Shown here piece by piece: positions 1 through 8,762 of a DNA stretch of 64,000 nucleotides. The stretch's first letter is position 1; every line of letters begins with the position of its first letter. The notes below the pieces were generated by a model. That model ran no database searches. It was given only the letters and a program-made list of their open reading frames with translations, and was not told the origin of the DNA. The DNA lies in contig NZ_JADEWO010000017.1 of NCBI RefSeq assembly GCF_015207605.1, forward strand, positions 1-64,000. Direction: 5' to 3'. The stretch is from Oculatella sp. LEGE 06141 (lineage in GTDB: Bacteria; Cyanobacteriota; Cyanobacteriia; Elainellales; Elainellaceae). The translations under genes and the position numbers were made by a program.

Positions 1-115
<115 letters not shown>

Positions 116-116
116 T

Positions 117-196
117 GTTGAGTTTGGGCTCTTTCTCAACCGACTAACGTCGGTTTACCCTTGTTTCTTTTATAACTTCAGGTAGAAATACCTGAA
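117..196 (-). other. rRNA leader with three short inverted repeats
   Basis: Just upstream of the 16S 5' end there are three inverted repeats: GTTGAG/CTCAAC (117-122 with 135-140), AACCGAC-TAAC-GTCGGTT (138-155) and TTCAGGTA-GAAA-TACCTGAA (177-196). Such stems are usual in rRNA leaders, where they support antitermination and RNase III processing. That role is inferred from position. No coding sequence is credible between here and glyQ. Confidence 0.6.
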
Positions 197-312
197 CCTA
201 ATTGATTAACGGGTTATTTGGTGTTATTCTGGCTTTCAAACTATTGGTTTTTCTAGGTTCGGTGCCGTCGCTTGAGCTTCGCTTGCGCTGTGCCTCTCTC
301 GACCGCTTGACC

Positions 313-342
313 AATATAGCGACCTTTTTCCCTTCCTGTCAA
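313..342 (-). promoter_or_regulatory. Sigma70-type promoter of the rRNA operon
   Basis: Reading the minus strand, a perfect -35 box TTGACA (337-342) is followed after 18 bp by a -10 box TATATT (313-318). This is the strongest promoter-like sequence in the gap between glyQ and the 16S gene. It would start transcription near position 306 and give a leader of about 190 nt. Promoter strength and start site are inferred. Confidence 0.75.
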
Positions 343-525
343 CTCCTTTTTCTTCCTTTTTTTGATCCTCTCCCAAATCAGCTCTACTACTCGCTTTCCG
401 GGGTTGGCTTTGTTACGATCGCATCCTCCAGCCTGAAATTTCTGTTCTGAACGTCCTCTGATTGCTCTGAACGCGCGAGAATGAGTTGACGAGTACTGCT
501 TTTAAGGTTTAAGGACGCTGGTTCT

Positions 526-1428
526 GTGAATTTTCAAACGGTTATTGCAACGCTGCATCGGTTCTGGAGCGATCGCGGTTGTCTTATTGTTCAACCCTAC
601 GACACAGAGAAGGGCGCGGGTACAAAGAGTCCCCATACGTTTTTACGGGCGATTGGGCCAGAACCCTGGTCGGTAGCGTATGTGGAACCATGTCGTCGCC
701 CTGGGGATGGGAGGTACGGAGAAAATCCAAATCGGGTGCAGCACTATTATCAGTACCAGGTGCTCATCAAGCCATCGCCAGAGAATATTCAGGAGATTTA
801 TCTCGATTCACTGAGGGCGTTGGGAATTAAGCCAGAAGATCACGATATTCGCTTTGTGGAAGACAACTGGGAAGATGCTGCTGTTGGGGCATGGGGTGTA
901 GGGTGGGAAGTATGGCTCGACGGCATGGAAGTGACGCAGTTTACGTACTTTCAGCAGTGCGGCGGGATCGATTGTCGTCCAGTGTCGATTGAGATTACTT
1001 ACGGTTTGGAGCGACTAACGATGTACCTCCAAAGCGTTAATTCAATTTTTGATATCCGCTGGAATGATGAGCTGACCTATGGAGACGTTCATCTTCAAGG
1101 TGAAATTGAGCAGTCAACTTATAATTTCGAAGCATCCAATCCAGAGCTGCTGTTCACGCTGTTTGGACTATATGAACAGGAAGCCGAGCAGTTAATGAAG
1201 CGATCGCTAGTTCTACCTGCTTTTGATTATGTATTGAAGTGTTCGCACACCTTTAACTTATTAGATGCGAGGGGAGTAATTTCCGTCACAGAACGGACAC
1301 GTTACATTCTCAGAATTCGCAATATGGCGAGGCAGGTGGCTCAGCTTTATTTGCAACAGCGAGAAGCAATGGGCTTTCCGTTGCTGGAATCCGAGAAAGT
1401 GAAATCTGAAGCGACGGAGGCAGCATAA
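526..1428 (+). CDS. glyQ: Glycine--tRNA ligase alpha subunit
   Basis: Cytoplasmic enzyme that charges tRNA-Gly. GlyQ is the catalytic class II subunit of the bacterial alpha2beta2 GlyRS and works with GlyS, which is not in this window. The 300-residue product has the normal GlyQ length and runs through the family from its start ([17 protein letters not shown]) to the end. Typical blocks seen are [19 protein letters not shown] and [18 protein letters not shown], then the acidic [12 protein letters not shown] segment. The start is GTG at 526; no ATG precedes the conserved region in frame. The gene diverges from the rRNA operon, with about 180 bp between its start and the rRNA promoter -35 box. 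Confidence 0.97.
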   Translation: MNFQTVIATLHRFWSDRGCLIVQPYDTEKGAGTKSPHTFLRAIGPEPWSVAYVEPCRRPGDGRYGENPNRVQHYYQYQVLIKPSPENIQEIYLDSLRALGIKPEDHDIRFVEDNWEDAAVGAWGVGWEVWLDGMEVTQFTYFQQCGGIDCRPVSIEITYGLERLTMYLQSVNSIFDIRWNDELTYGDVHLQGEIEQSTYNFEASNPELLFTLFGLYEQEAEQLMKRSLVLPAFDYVLKCSHTFNLLDARGVISVTERTRYILRIRNMARQVAQLYLQQREAMGFPLLESEKVKSEATEAA

Positions 1429-1518
1429 TTCTCAACCGTTTAATTCTCTATGTTTCAGTTCCCATAGAATGTACTTAACATTTCTTAAGAGACATAGAAC
1501 TGGAGCAAGGAGAATTAC

Positions 1519-1998
1519 ATGTCGGGTTTGAGTGACTTGTTGGAGCCGATCGCCACCTGGTTTGACGGTTTGGGGATACCAGAGCCAATCGTGCATTGGG
1601 GTCATCCAGTGATGATGGCGATCGTTGTTTTTGTGATGGGCAGCTTTGTGGGATTGACTGGATGGCGAGGTAGAGCGGTTCTTGAGCCAACCGAATCGGC
1701 TAAGAGCCGAGCTGACCATCGCACAATGGCTCCCTTGATGTTTTTGTTCATCAGCTTGGGGGCTACAGGTGGATTGTTATCACTGGTGATGCAGGATCAG
1801 CCCATTTTAGAAAGTCCTCACTTCTGGACTGGTTTGGCCGTAATTGGGTTACTGGCAGTGAATGCTGTGATTGCATTTGCAGGTTTTGGGAAGGATAAAG
1901 GTACACTTCGTACCGTTCACGCATATTTGGGCAGCACTGCATTGTGTTTGCTGTTTTTACATGCGTTATTGGGTTTGAAGTTAGGTTTATCTATCTAG
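1519..1998 (+). CDS. DUF4079 family membrane protein
   Basis: Small integral membrane protein (159 aa) of the DUF4079 family, which is typical of cyanobacteria and has no established biochemical function that I can name. An N-terminal hydrophilic stretch is followed by about four hydrophobic segments (roughly residues 28-48, 73-90, 101-123 and 135-155), with the His-containing pieces HWGHPVMM, DHR, HAYLG and HALLG that could bind haem or a metal (inference). AAGGAG at 1507-1512 sits well before the ATG. It lies 90 bp after glyQ on the same strand and could be co-transcribed with it. Confidence 0.85.
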   Translation: MSGLSDLLEPIATWFDGLGIPEPIVHWGHPVMMAIVVFVMGSFVGLTGWRGRAVLEPTESAKSRADHRTMAPLMFLFISLGATGGLLSLVMQDQPILESPHFWTGLAVIGLLAVNAVIAFAGFGKDKGTLRTVHAYLGSTALCLLFLHALLGLKLGLSI

Positions 1999-2089
1999 AA
2001 CTCAGTCCTTCTCATAACTGGAGCAATCAGCGGTCACAGCAGAGGGATCTGGAGGGGAAGGGCTTTAGAGCCTCTACCTGAATCTATCT

Positions 2090-4414
2090 ATGATGGCTGC
2101 CAACCTTTCGATTCTTTGCCTTGCTTACATTGCTGGGTTGTTGCTCACTGCGCTTCCCGGACAACTGTTGGGATTGTCTGTTGGTGCGATCGCCCTGCTG
2201 CTGCTGGGAGTAGCTGCTTCACTTCTGGTTTCCAGGGTCTGGCGAACGGGGCCATCATCACGAATCTGGTTATTAGCAGGACTCACTGGGCTAATTGCTT
2301 CTTTATATTTTCAAATTCAGTTTCCCAGACCAGGTGCTACAGATATTAGTCGGCTCATTCCCAGTTCGGAAGCGATCGCTTCCGAACTGGTATTTACCGT
2401 ATCAGGCCAAATTGAATCGCCACCCCGTCTAACGCGCAGTCAGAATATTCAGTTTTGGTTGAAGGCAAAGCAAGTGAGGGCGGAGACAAAAACGGGAGCC
2501 AAAGCCCTGGCTGAGCGAGCGATCAGCGGCAAGATTTATACCACCGTGCCGCTGTTGATGGGAACAGGGCTACATCCAGGAGAAGTTGTCACTGTTACAG
2601 GTTCACTTTATAAACCAAAACCTGCCACCAACCCCGGCGGGTTTGATTTTCAAGCCTATCTCGAGCAGGAAGGTGGTTTTACAGGGATGCGTGGCAATCA
2701 GGTTGAGAGTTCTGAGCCTGCTCCCTGGGGACTGTGGGCTGTGCGGCAACGGATTGTGCGATCGCAGGTTCAGCAATTAGGGGTTCCAGAAGGGCCACTG
2801 CTCAGCGCAATGGTGATGGGGAAAAACGGGGTCGATGTGCCCTACGACCTGCGCGACGCATTTGCGAAAGCAGGGTTAGCCCATGCGCTAGCGGCATCTG
2901 GCTTTCAGGTATCGTTGGTCATTGGAGTTATTTTGTCCCTAACAAAGTCGCTGGCCGCCAGAGTACGGCTGGGGCTGGGGCTTTCCGTTTTGATACTGTA
3001 TATCGGCTTAACGGGAGCCGAACCGTCAGTGCTTCGTGCCGGAGTGATGGGAGTAGCGGTATTGCTGGCAACCACTCTGGAGCGTAAGGTAAAGCCACTC
3101 GGTTCAATGCTTATTGCTGCCACTTTATTGCTAGTCATTCATCCGATTTGGATCTGGAATTTGGGCTTTCAGCTCAGTTTTTTAGCCACGCTAGGATTGC
3201 TGGTGACAACGCCTACCCTCACTCGCTGGCTTGATTGGTTACCTCCAACTCTAGCTGGATTTATCGCGGTTCCTGTAGCTGCCTATATCTGGACGATGCC
3301 CCTTCAACTGCATGTATTTGGAGTCGTTTCACCCTACAGCATTGTGGCGAACGTTCTCACTGCGCCCTTGTTAACAGTAGTTAGTTTAGGAGGCATGGTT
3401 AGTGCCCTCGCGGCTTTAGTTGTTCCAGGAGTAGGGAGTACCCTGGCTGGGCTGTTGTACTACCCCACTCGGGCGTTGATTGCGATCGCCGAATTTTGTA
3501 ATCAACTACCGGGCAATTCATTTGCCGTTAGCACTATCTCAACGGTGCAAGTTGTAGCTCTTTATGGACTGATTTGCTTGATCTGGTGGCGAGCTAAATG
3601 GCAACAGTATTGGTGGGTTGCCGTTGTAGCAGGGCTTAGTTTAATTGCCATTCCGGTGGGATATGCTTACACGAACCTCTCGCAAGTAACGATACTAGCA
3701 GGCGATCCCGTTTTGGTCTTGCAGGATAAGGGTAAGGTGGCATTGATCAATAGTGGTGATGAGGCAAATGCGACCTTTTCGGTGATGCCATTTCTAACAA
3801 AGCAGGGGGTGAACCGCGTAGAATGGGCGATCGCCACTCAGCAGCAATCCTCTAATTTGGCCGGATGGTATCCGATTTTAAAGAGCCTACCCGTTCAAAC
3901 CTTCTACGACAATGGCGATCCACCCGATAGCAGCAACGAAGTAGAAAGCAACTCTGCCTCTACCGCTCAGACGTTGTTATCTAAAGCGATCGATGACCAG
4001 TTGAAAAACCACCAGGGAAAACGCCTTTCTCTATCGGTGGATCAACCTGTTCTTCTTGGCAAGATGGCGGTTACGCAGATCAGTGCCGAACCACCTGTAT
4101 TACAACTGCAAACGGATGGAATGCGGTGGCTACTGCTGCCTAATATAGACCCTGCGGATCAACAGACTCTTGTAGCGGCAAATCTACTGCCTGAGGCTCA
4201 GGCGATCTGGTGGTTTGGCCGATCGCCAATGCCAGCATTATTGGACACCGTTCAGCCAGATGTTGCGATCGCCTCCAGTGCTGTGAATCCCGAAACTACT
4301 GATTGGTTTAGCCAACATGCTGTCCCGCTTTACCAAACCAGACAGGACGGTGCGGTGCGGTGGAACGCCAAGCAGGGATTTGCCACAGCATTACTGGCAA
4401 ACGACCCCAACTAA
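2090..4414 (+). CDS. comEC: ComEC/Rec2-type DNA uptake channel protein
   Basis: Polytopic inner-membrane protein (774 aa) expected to carry single-stranded DNA into the cell during natural transformation. Order of parts: two to three N-terminal membrane helices (to about residue 80), a soluble OB-like DUF4131 region (about 95-215) with the block KPKPATNPGGFDFQAYL, the multi-helix Competence domain (about 225-515) with LAHALAASGFQVSL and the GAEPSVLRAGVMG block, and a C-terminal metallo-beta-lactamase-like region (about 525-760). In that last region the usual HxHxDH metal motif is absent: the segment after the first strand reads WAIATQQQSSN. The domain therefore looks inactive as a metallo-nuclease. 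Two consecutive ATGs (2090, 2093) make the start uncertain by one codon. The gene follows DUF4079 on the same strand. Confidence 0.9.
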   Translation: MMAANLSILCLAYIAGLLLTALPGQLLGLSVGAIALLLLGVAASLLVSRVWRTGPSSRIWLLAGLTGLIASLYFQIQFPRPGATDISRLIPSSEAIASELVFTVSGQIESPPRLTRSQNIQFWLKAKQVRAETKTGAKALAERAISGKIYTTVPLLMGTGLHPGEVVTVTGSLYKPKPATNPGGFDFQAYLEQEGGFTGMRGNQVESSEPAPWGLWAVRQRIVRSQVQQLGVPEGPLLSAMVMGKNGVDVPYDLRDAFAKAGLAHALAASGFQVSLVIGVILSLTKSLAARVRLGLGLSVLILYIGLTGAEPSVLRAGVMGVAVLLATTLERKVKPLGSMLIAATLLLVIHPIWIWNLGFQLSFLATLGLLVTTPTLTRWLDWLPPTLAGFIAVPVAAYIWTMPLQLHVFGVVSPYSIVANVLTAPLLTVVSLGGMVSALAALVVPGVGSTLAGLLYYPTRALIAIAEFCNQLPGNSFAVSTISTVQVVALYGLICLIWWRAKWQQYWWVAVVAGLSLIAIPVGYAYTNLSQVTILAGDPVLVLQDKGKVALINSGDEANATFSVMPFLTKQGVNRVEWAIATQQQSSNLAGWYPILKSLPVQTFYDNGDPPDSSNEVESNSASTAQTLLSKAIDDQLKNHQGKRLSLSVDQPVLLGKMAVTQISAEPPVLQLQTDGMRWLLLPNIDPADQQTLVAANLLPEAQAIWWFGRSPMPALLDTVQPDVAIASSAVNPETTDWFSQHAVPLYQTRQDGAVRWNAKQGFATALLANDPN

Positions 4415-4536
4415 GTCTGGGAAACAAAACTCGCAGGAATTGAGCCGTGCGGCTTGGGGCGATCGCTAATCTATAATCAGAAATCAGACCATTGCATCAC
4501 AGTAAGCAGTACAATAGGTCGAAGACCATGACCTCT

Positions 4537-4621
4537 GGAGAGGTGGCAGAGCGGTTGAATGCGGCAGACTCGAAATCTGTTTAAGGGCAACCTTACGGGG
4601 GTTCGAATCCCCCCCTCTCCG
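4537..4621 (+). tRNA. tRNA-Ser (anticodon CGA)
   Basis: Complete class II tRNA: acceptor stem GGAGAGG pairs with CCTCTCC, the anticodon stem is GCAGA/TCTGT with loop CTCGAAA, giving anticodon CGA at 4571-4573 (reads UCG). A long variable arm follows (TTAAGGGCAACCTTAC), then the T arm GGGGG-TTCGAAT-CCCCC. Base 4621 (G) is the discriminator; CCA is not encoded. No other tRNA is adjacent. Confidence 0.97.
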
Positions 4622-5256
4622 TACGACAGATTCATCCCTTTAGCCTGAACAGCAGAGGACGGTTGGCACTTTACCAGCCATCTGCCCTGGTTAGACATAA
4701 CCAACTGGCTTAGTTGCAAGGGAAACTGACAAAGAATCTTAAGTCCATACCGTTAATCTGCGAGGCAGTATCAACCACCGCGAACTAGTCGGCAGTGGTG
4801 CTGTTTTACATCTCTATCCACAGATTTCTATTAACACACTTTAATACGCTCGATTGTTGGAGCTATTGATCGCTGAACCTGTCAGCGTATGAGCCTTTCA
4901 GCACAATACCAATGACGAGTTTTCTCCGTAACATCATTCTCAAAATTAACAGGCATTTACGTCGGCATCAGCTTGCTTGAACCACCAGACGGTGTGCAAT
5001 TGGATTACACAACGGTGAACCATTCAAGAACTTTTCTTTGCAGATAAGGTCACTACCGAACAACAAATTAGAAACATATCGTCATCTCTCCCTTGCTGTG
5101 CATTGGATAAGTCTGGCTTGAGATCGATGTTTTGCACAAAACGCAGTATTGCTTAGCATACCAGCGCATTCGTTTCGGTAACAATTACTTCTAAAGACAG
5201 TGTTTATGGCATGAACAGCAGATTAATTTTCATATAGGTGTTTCTTTAATCGTTTC
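4622..5256. other. Gene-free stretch, AT-rich
   Basis: About 635 bp between tRNA-Ser and the methyltransferase gene. I see no credible coding frame, tRNA or clear terminator. The sequence is AT-richer than most of the window and has few HIP1 sites, like the following gene, so the tRNA-proximal block could be acquired DNA. Nothing resembling an integrase or a duplicated tRNA 3' end was seen. Confidence 0.5.
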
Positions 5257-5973
5257 ATGCTTACTTCATCTCAGCCATTAAAAGAGATTTTCTTTTGTCC
5301 AGAAGAATCAGATTTTTATTCTCACTGTTTAGAAACATTGGTCTTGAGAAATTGTTTGGGTACAGAAGCGATCGCAGAGTTTGGTTCTGGAGATGGTAGT
5401 CCAGTAATCAAAGCACTGTTGAGGACAGATTTCACCGGGACAGTCTATGGTTTCGAGCTAAACAACTCAGCTTATGAAGCAGCAAACTTGAAGATTGAAC
5501 GGTATGAATTGGGCAACAAATACATCATTCACAACCGTTCTCTGTTTGACGTTTCCACGCCTGAGGCAAGCTATCTTGTGTCTAATCCGCCTTATCTTCC
5601 AGCAGTGGATAACAAGCTTTATCAACCCCTGCTACATGGAGGAGTGGAAGGAATTACCGTTACAAAAAAACTCTTGTCGTTAAATTACCAAAACGTTTTA
5701 ACCCTGGCTTCGAGTTATTCAAATCCAGAGGGTTTAATTAATTATGCCCTGGCAAAGGGATATCACGTTTCCGATTTTATTGTTTCACCTATGCAGTTTG
5801 GGTACTACAGTTCGGAACCAAAAGTTAAAGACCAGATTGGCAAAATGCGAAGCGAGGGAAGAGCTTTTTATTCAGAAAAGATGTATCTTCTGGCGGGCGT
5901 TCTATTTACAAAGGAGGTCAGTCCCAAAGGGAACTTATCTACCGAGTTGGTAAAGGTGATGACTAGCTTGTAA
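5257..5973 (+). CDS. SAM-dependent methyltransferase, PrmC/HemK-like
   Basis: A 238-residue class I methyltransferase. SAM-binding motif I is EFGSGDG (41-47), the acidic post-I residue lies in GFELN (65-69), and the N/Q-methyltransferase motif IV is NPPY (110-113), followed by GGVEGI. The NPPY motif points to methylation of an amide or exocyclic amine nitrogen, as in PrmC (release-factor glutamine) or DNA/RNA adenine enzymes. The N-terminal helical domain of true PrmC is missing, so the substrate is unknown. The gene is visibly AT-richer than its neighbours, stands alone behind a tRNA, and may have been acquired by transfer (inference). Confidence 0.8.
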   Translation: MLTSSQPLKEIFFCPEESDFYSHCLETLVLRNCLGTEAIAEFGSGDGSPVIKALLRTDFTGTVYGFELNNSAYEAANLKIERYELGNKYIIHNRSLFDVSTPEASYLVSNPPYLPAVDNKLYQPLLHGGVEGITVTKKLLSLNYQNVLTLASSYSNPEGLINYALAKGYHVSDFIVSPMQFGYYSSEPKVKDQIGKMRSEGRAFYSEKMYLLAGVLFTKEVSPKGNLSTELVKVMTSL

Positions 5974-6060
5974 ATTGACGGTGCAGAAAACCCTTGAATC
6001 TGACATAGGTTGAACGATTAAGATGGCGGCTAAACTCCACAGCCGTCGCCCAAATTGCTG

Positions 6061-6250
6061 TAAGAAGTTTTAAGAAGGGTACTTCAAAAGTGCTGAGTAT
6101 CACTCGAACCGCCCCAAACAGACTCGAATTCTGGAAAACTTTGAAGCAGAATCGACTCGGACGTTCCACAAAACTAGGAGCTTAGCACCTGCGGCAAGCC
6201 AGAACAGAGGCAATTCCAAATAACCCTTAGCACCTTTAGAACAGCCTCTA
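6061..6250 (+). repeat. Degenerate copy (G) of the dispersed intergenic repeat
   Basis: This gap carries AAAAGTGCTGAGTATCACTC, then CGAACCGCCCC and CTTTGAAGCAGAA, which match blocks of the 49.5-kb copy, and GCTTAGCACCTGCGG, the reverse complement of its CCGCAGGTGCTAAGC block. The inverted GAGGATG/CATCCTC ends are no longer intact. Boundaries are approximate. Confidence 0.55.
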
Positions 6251-6290
6251 TGATTGTGGTTTGATGCTTGAAGAAGTGTGGCTTATCTCA

Positions 6291-6327
6291 GCGCAATCCC
6301 TGGTGTAAAGTCAGGGGTTGCGCTTTT
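6291..6327 (+). terminator. Rho-independent terminator-like hairpin
   Basis: GCGCAATCCCTG (6291-6302) and CAGGGGTTGCGC (6312-6323) form a 12-bp stem with one wobble pair around a 9-nt loop, followed by TTTT. It would end plus-strand transcription from the methyltransferase side just before the oppositely oriented gene at 6359-7471. The minus strand shows no T-run after the stem. Confidence 0.7.
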
Positions 6328-6358
6328 GAAACAATGCCATTGGTTGATCGGGTAGCTG

Positions 6359-7471
6359 CTACTGATCATGCACTTGATCAGCGTTGCGTACCGCCTGTAC
6401 AACTGCTATTCCGGCGCGATCGCTCAATAGTCGTTGCTGATCGTAGCCAAACACTAGCTCCCATGCATCGTTCGAATACTGTTCCATCAGGGGCAGAGCT
6501 ACATCGTCCATCATCCAGCGACCGTGTAGCTCATCTACTTTGATGTGCAAATCCCAATAGCTCATGGCTGCTTTAGACAGTCCGAGCCGCTCACCAGCCG
6601 CCTGGTAATGACGAAACGCTGCCGGAACAGTCAGCTCTCCGTAAAGCAGCCCACCAACGTAACGCAGAAAATAGCGCTTGCGTTCAGTTAGCAAAAAGCT
6701 ATGGTTGATGATGGCCAGAACTTCCCAGGGCACCAGATCAAAGTAAGCCTCCGGCTCAGTTTTCATCCCTAGCTCCTCCAGCATCACAGTGAAATAGGAC
6801 GAGTGCTTACGTCCAAGGCGACCAGCACCATATTCCTCTACCAGAAGACGAGTCAACACGGCATGTATCTCGTTGCTGACCCCACCCAGGGTGCGAGAAA
6901 GCTGGCTAGCCTCAACTAACCCATCCAGAGAGGCGATCGCCACCAAGCGACGATATCCCGCCTCACCCACCTGCTCGTGGATAAATAGCTGATCAGCAGA
7001 CGGCAACGGATCGACATCGGCAGCAACCCAGTCACTCAGCACCTGTTTAAGGTTCATCTCCTGGTAGGATGCCGTGTCCAATTGTTCTGTTTCCCAGCGT
7101 TGCCAGGCCGTCTCAATGCGATCGCGCACTGCTCTTAAATAAAGGGAGCGCTCATTGGTATAGTGCCGCAAATCGTCATACCAGAAGAGCTTCAGTCGAT
7201 TAATTCGATACAGCACCCGCTGCAAAAAACGATGAGCCTGCACATCCCCGCCTTCTCCTGTGTAGGCCGCTGCCATTGCCGCTGCGATCGCCCCATCCAC
7301 TTCGTTCGTACTAACACGCTGTTCAGCCAGTTTGTCATCCAAATCCTCCGTTTCGAGCAATTGGATGAAGTGCTGTTCGGCCTGACTATAGTCGGCTGCG
7401 GTGGGTAATAAAGCGGTTGATTTAGGTGTCGCCTCTACGCTTGGGAACGTCGCGATTTTGCTCTGCATCAT
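6359..7471 (-). CDS. Iron-containing redox enzyme family protein (haem-oxygenase-like fold)
   Basis: A 370-residue protein of the haem-oxygenase-like di-iron oxidase (HDO) class, often annotated as 'iron-containing redox enzyme'. The C-terminal two thirds contains the typical helical blocks: LVEEYGAGRLGRKHSSYF, LVPWEVLAIINHSFLL and SYWDLHIKVDELHGRW, which supply Glu, Asp and His residues suited to bind two irons. The N-terminal 120 residues are less conserved. Substrate unknown; characterised relatives oxidise amino-acid- or fatty-acid-derived compounds (family knowledge). It is divergent from the YbdK-type ligase at 7629 with a 157-bp shared upstream region, so the two may be co-regulated. 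A second Met directly follows the first. Confidence 0.8.
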   Translation of the reverse strand: MMQSKIATFPSVEATPKSTALLPTAADYSQAEQHFIQLLETEDLDDKLAEQRVSTNEVDGAIAAAMAAAYTGEGGDVQAHRFLQRVLYRINRLKLFWYDDLRHYTNERSLYLRAVRDRIETAWQRWETEQLDTASYQEMNLKQVLSDWVAADVDPLPSADQLFIHEQVGEAGYRRLVAIASLDGLVEASQLSRTLGGVSNEIHAVLTRLLVEEYGAGRLGRKHSSYFTVMLEELGMKTEPEAYFDLVPWEVLAIINHSFLLTERKRYFLRYVGGLLYGELTVPAAFRHYQAAGERLGLSKAAMSYWDLHIKVDELHGRWMMDDVALPLMEQYSNDAWELVFGYDQQRLLSDRAGIAVVQAVRNADQVHDQ

Positions 7472-7628
7472 GTAATGTTATTCATGCTTATTTCACTTCC
7501 TTCGATCCTGATTCATTACACCGATGCAATACATCTACCCTAAAGGTAATAGCGGCAACGAGGAGATTTAGGGTTTCATCCCAATAGGGCATCACACCCG
7601 GATAGCCTAAACCAAGGAGATAGCTAGT

Positions 7629-8762
7629 ATGTCCCCTCAAGCCGAAGAATTCACCATTGGCGTAGAAGAAGAATTTCAGATCATCAACCCGCAGACACAC
7701 CAGCTCTGTACGCGATCGCCCTCCATTCTTTCTATTGCTCAGGCCGTTTTGGGGGAGCAGGTAGTGCAACCAGAATTTCGGCAGTCGCAAATCGAAATCG
7801 CTACTCCTATCTGTCGATCGCTGCAAGAAGTGCGAACACAGCTATTACATCTAAGAAGGGAAGTCATTGCAGCAGCAGCACAAGACGGCAGCCAGATTGC
7901 AGCGGCCGGAATTCACCCTTTTTCCCATTGGCAAGAGCAATCATTTACACCCAAACCCCAGTATCAAAATCTGGCGCAACAGTATCAAATCCTGATGCAA
8001 GAGCTGGTCACCTTTGGCTGTCATGTCCACATTGGCATCAGCGATCGCGAAATGGCCATTCAGGTCATGAATCGGGTTCGCGGTTGGTTAGCCCCTATGC
8101 TGGCACTGGCGGCATCCTCCCCCTTCTGGCTAGGTAAGGATACCGGATATACCAGCTACCGAACGGCACTCATCAGTCGGCTTCCTATGGCAGGGCCGCC
8201 GCCTCTGTTTAATTCGTATAGCTGCTATCAAGCCAGGGTGCGATCGTTCCTCAACACAAAAACCATTCAGCAACCCACGCAAATTTGTTGGGATGTGCGG
8301 CCTTCTGAGCGGTTTCCAACCCTGGAGTTTCGCATCACAGACATGTGTATGACGGCAGACGAAGCCGTAATGATTGCAGGGCTGGCTCGCGCCCTGGTGC
8401 GAACCTGCTATGAACAGGCGATCGCACATACCCCCTATGCGCCTGTACAATCAGAACTCCTGCGCGCAGCCAACTGGTGTGCGGCTCGATTTGGCCTGGA
8501 TGCAGAATTAATTGATGTTGAAGCTGAATGTAGTGTACCAGCGCCAAAACTAATTGAGCAGTTCCTGGAGTTTGTGCGTCCAGCACTCAACGATTTCGGA
8601 GAATGGGAGGACGTTTACCCAACCGTACAGAACACCATGCAACACGGCACAGGTGCCGCACGCCAGCGACAGGTCTATAACCGCACCGGGCGGTTAGAAG
8701 ATGTCGTTGATTTTATGGTTCAGGAAACGGCTAAAGGAACACTATCCCCTCAAGTTATATAA
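7629..8762 (+). CDS. Carboxylate-amine ligase, YbdK/GCS2 family
   Basis: ATP-dependent carboxylate-amine ligase of the glutamate-cysteine ligase type 2 superfamily (377 aa, family length). Visible signatures: GVEEEFQ (11-17), RQSQIEIATP (51-60) and GCHVHIG (130-136), whose acidic and His residues bind Mg-ATP and substrate in this family. It belongs to the YbdK-like group (TIGR02050 type), not to the separate cyanobacterial GshA group, which starts differently; its physiological amine and acid are therefore uncertain. An AAGGAG element lies close to the ATG. The 3' end overlaps the convergent MBL gene by 13 bp. Confidence 0.85.
   Translation: MSPQAEEFTIGVEEEFQIINPQTHQLCTRSPSILSIAQAVLGEQVVQPEFRQSQIEIATPICRSLQEVRTQLLHLRREVIAAAAQDGSQIAAAGIHPFSHWQEQSFTPKPQYQNLAQQYQILMQELVTFGCHVHIGISDREMAIQVMNRVRGWLAPMLALAASSPFWLGKDTGYTSYRTALISRLPMAGPPPLFNSYSCYQARVRSFLNTKTIQQPTQICWDVRPSERFPTLEFRITDMCMTADEAVMIAGLARALVRTCYEQAIAHTPYAPVQSELLRAANWCAARFGLDAELIDVEAECSVPAPKLIEQFLEFVRPALNDFGEWEDVYPTVQNTMQHGTGAARQRQVYNRTGRLEDVVDFMVQETAKGTLSPQVI

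Noticed and set aside
202-450. 82-residue open frame between the rRNA promoter and glyQ
   Set aside because: It overlaps the rRNA promoter and leader, is rich in Leu/Phe from pyrimidine-rich DNA, and resembles no protein.
1432-1719. Minus-strand frames over the DUF4079 start
   Set aside because: They lie opposite a well-supported membrane protein gene and have shadow-like Arg/His composition.
7629-8762. Glutathione-synthesis gshA call for the ligase
   Set aside because: The N-terminal GVEEEFQ pattern fits the YbdK-like group; cyanobacterial GshA has a different N-terminus.
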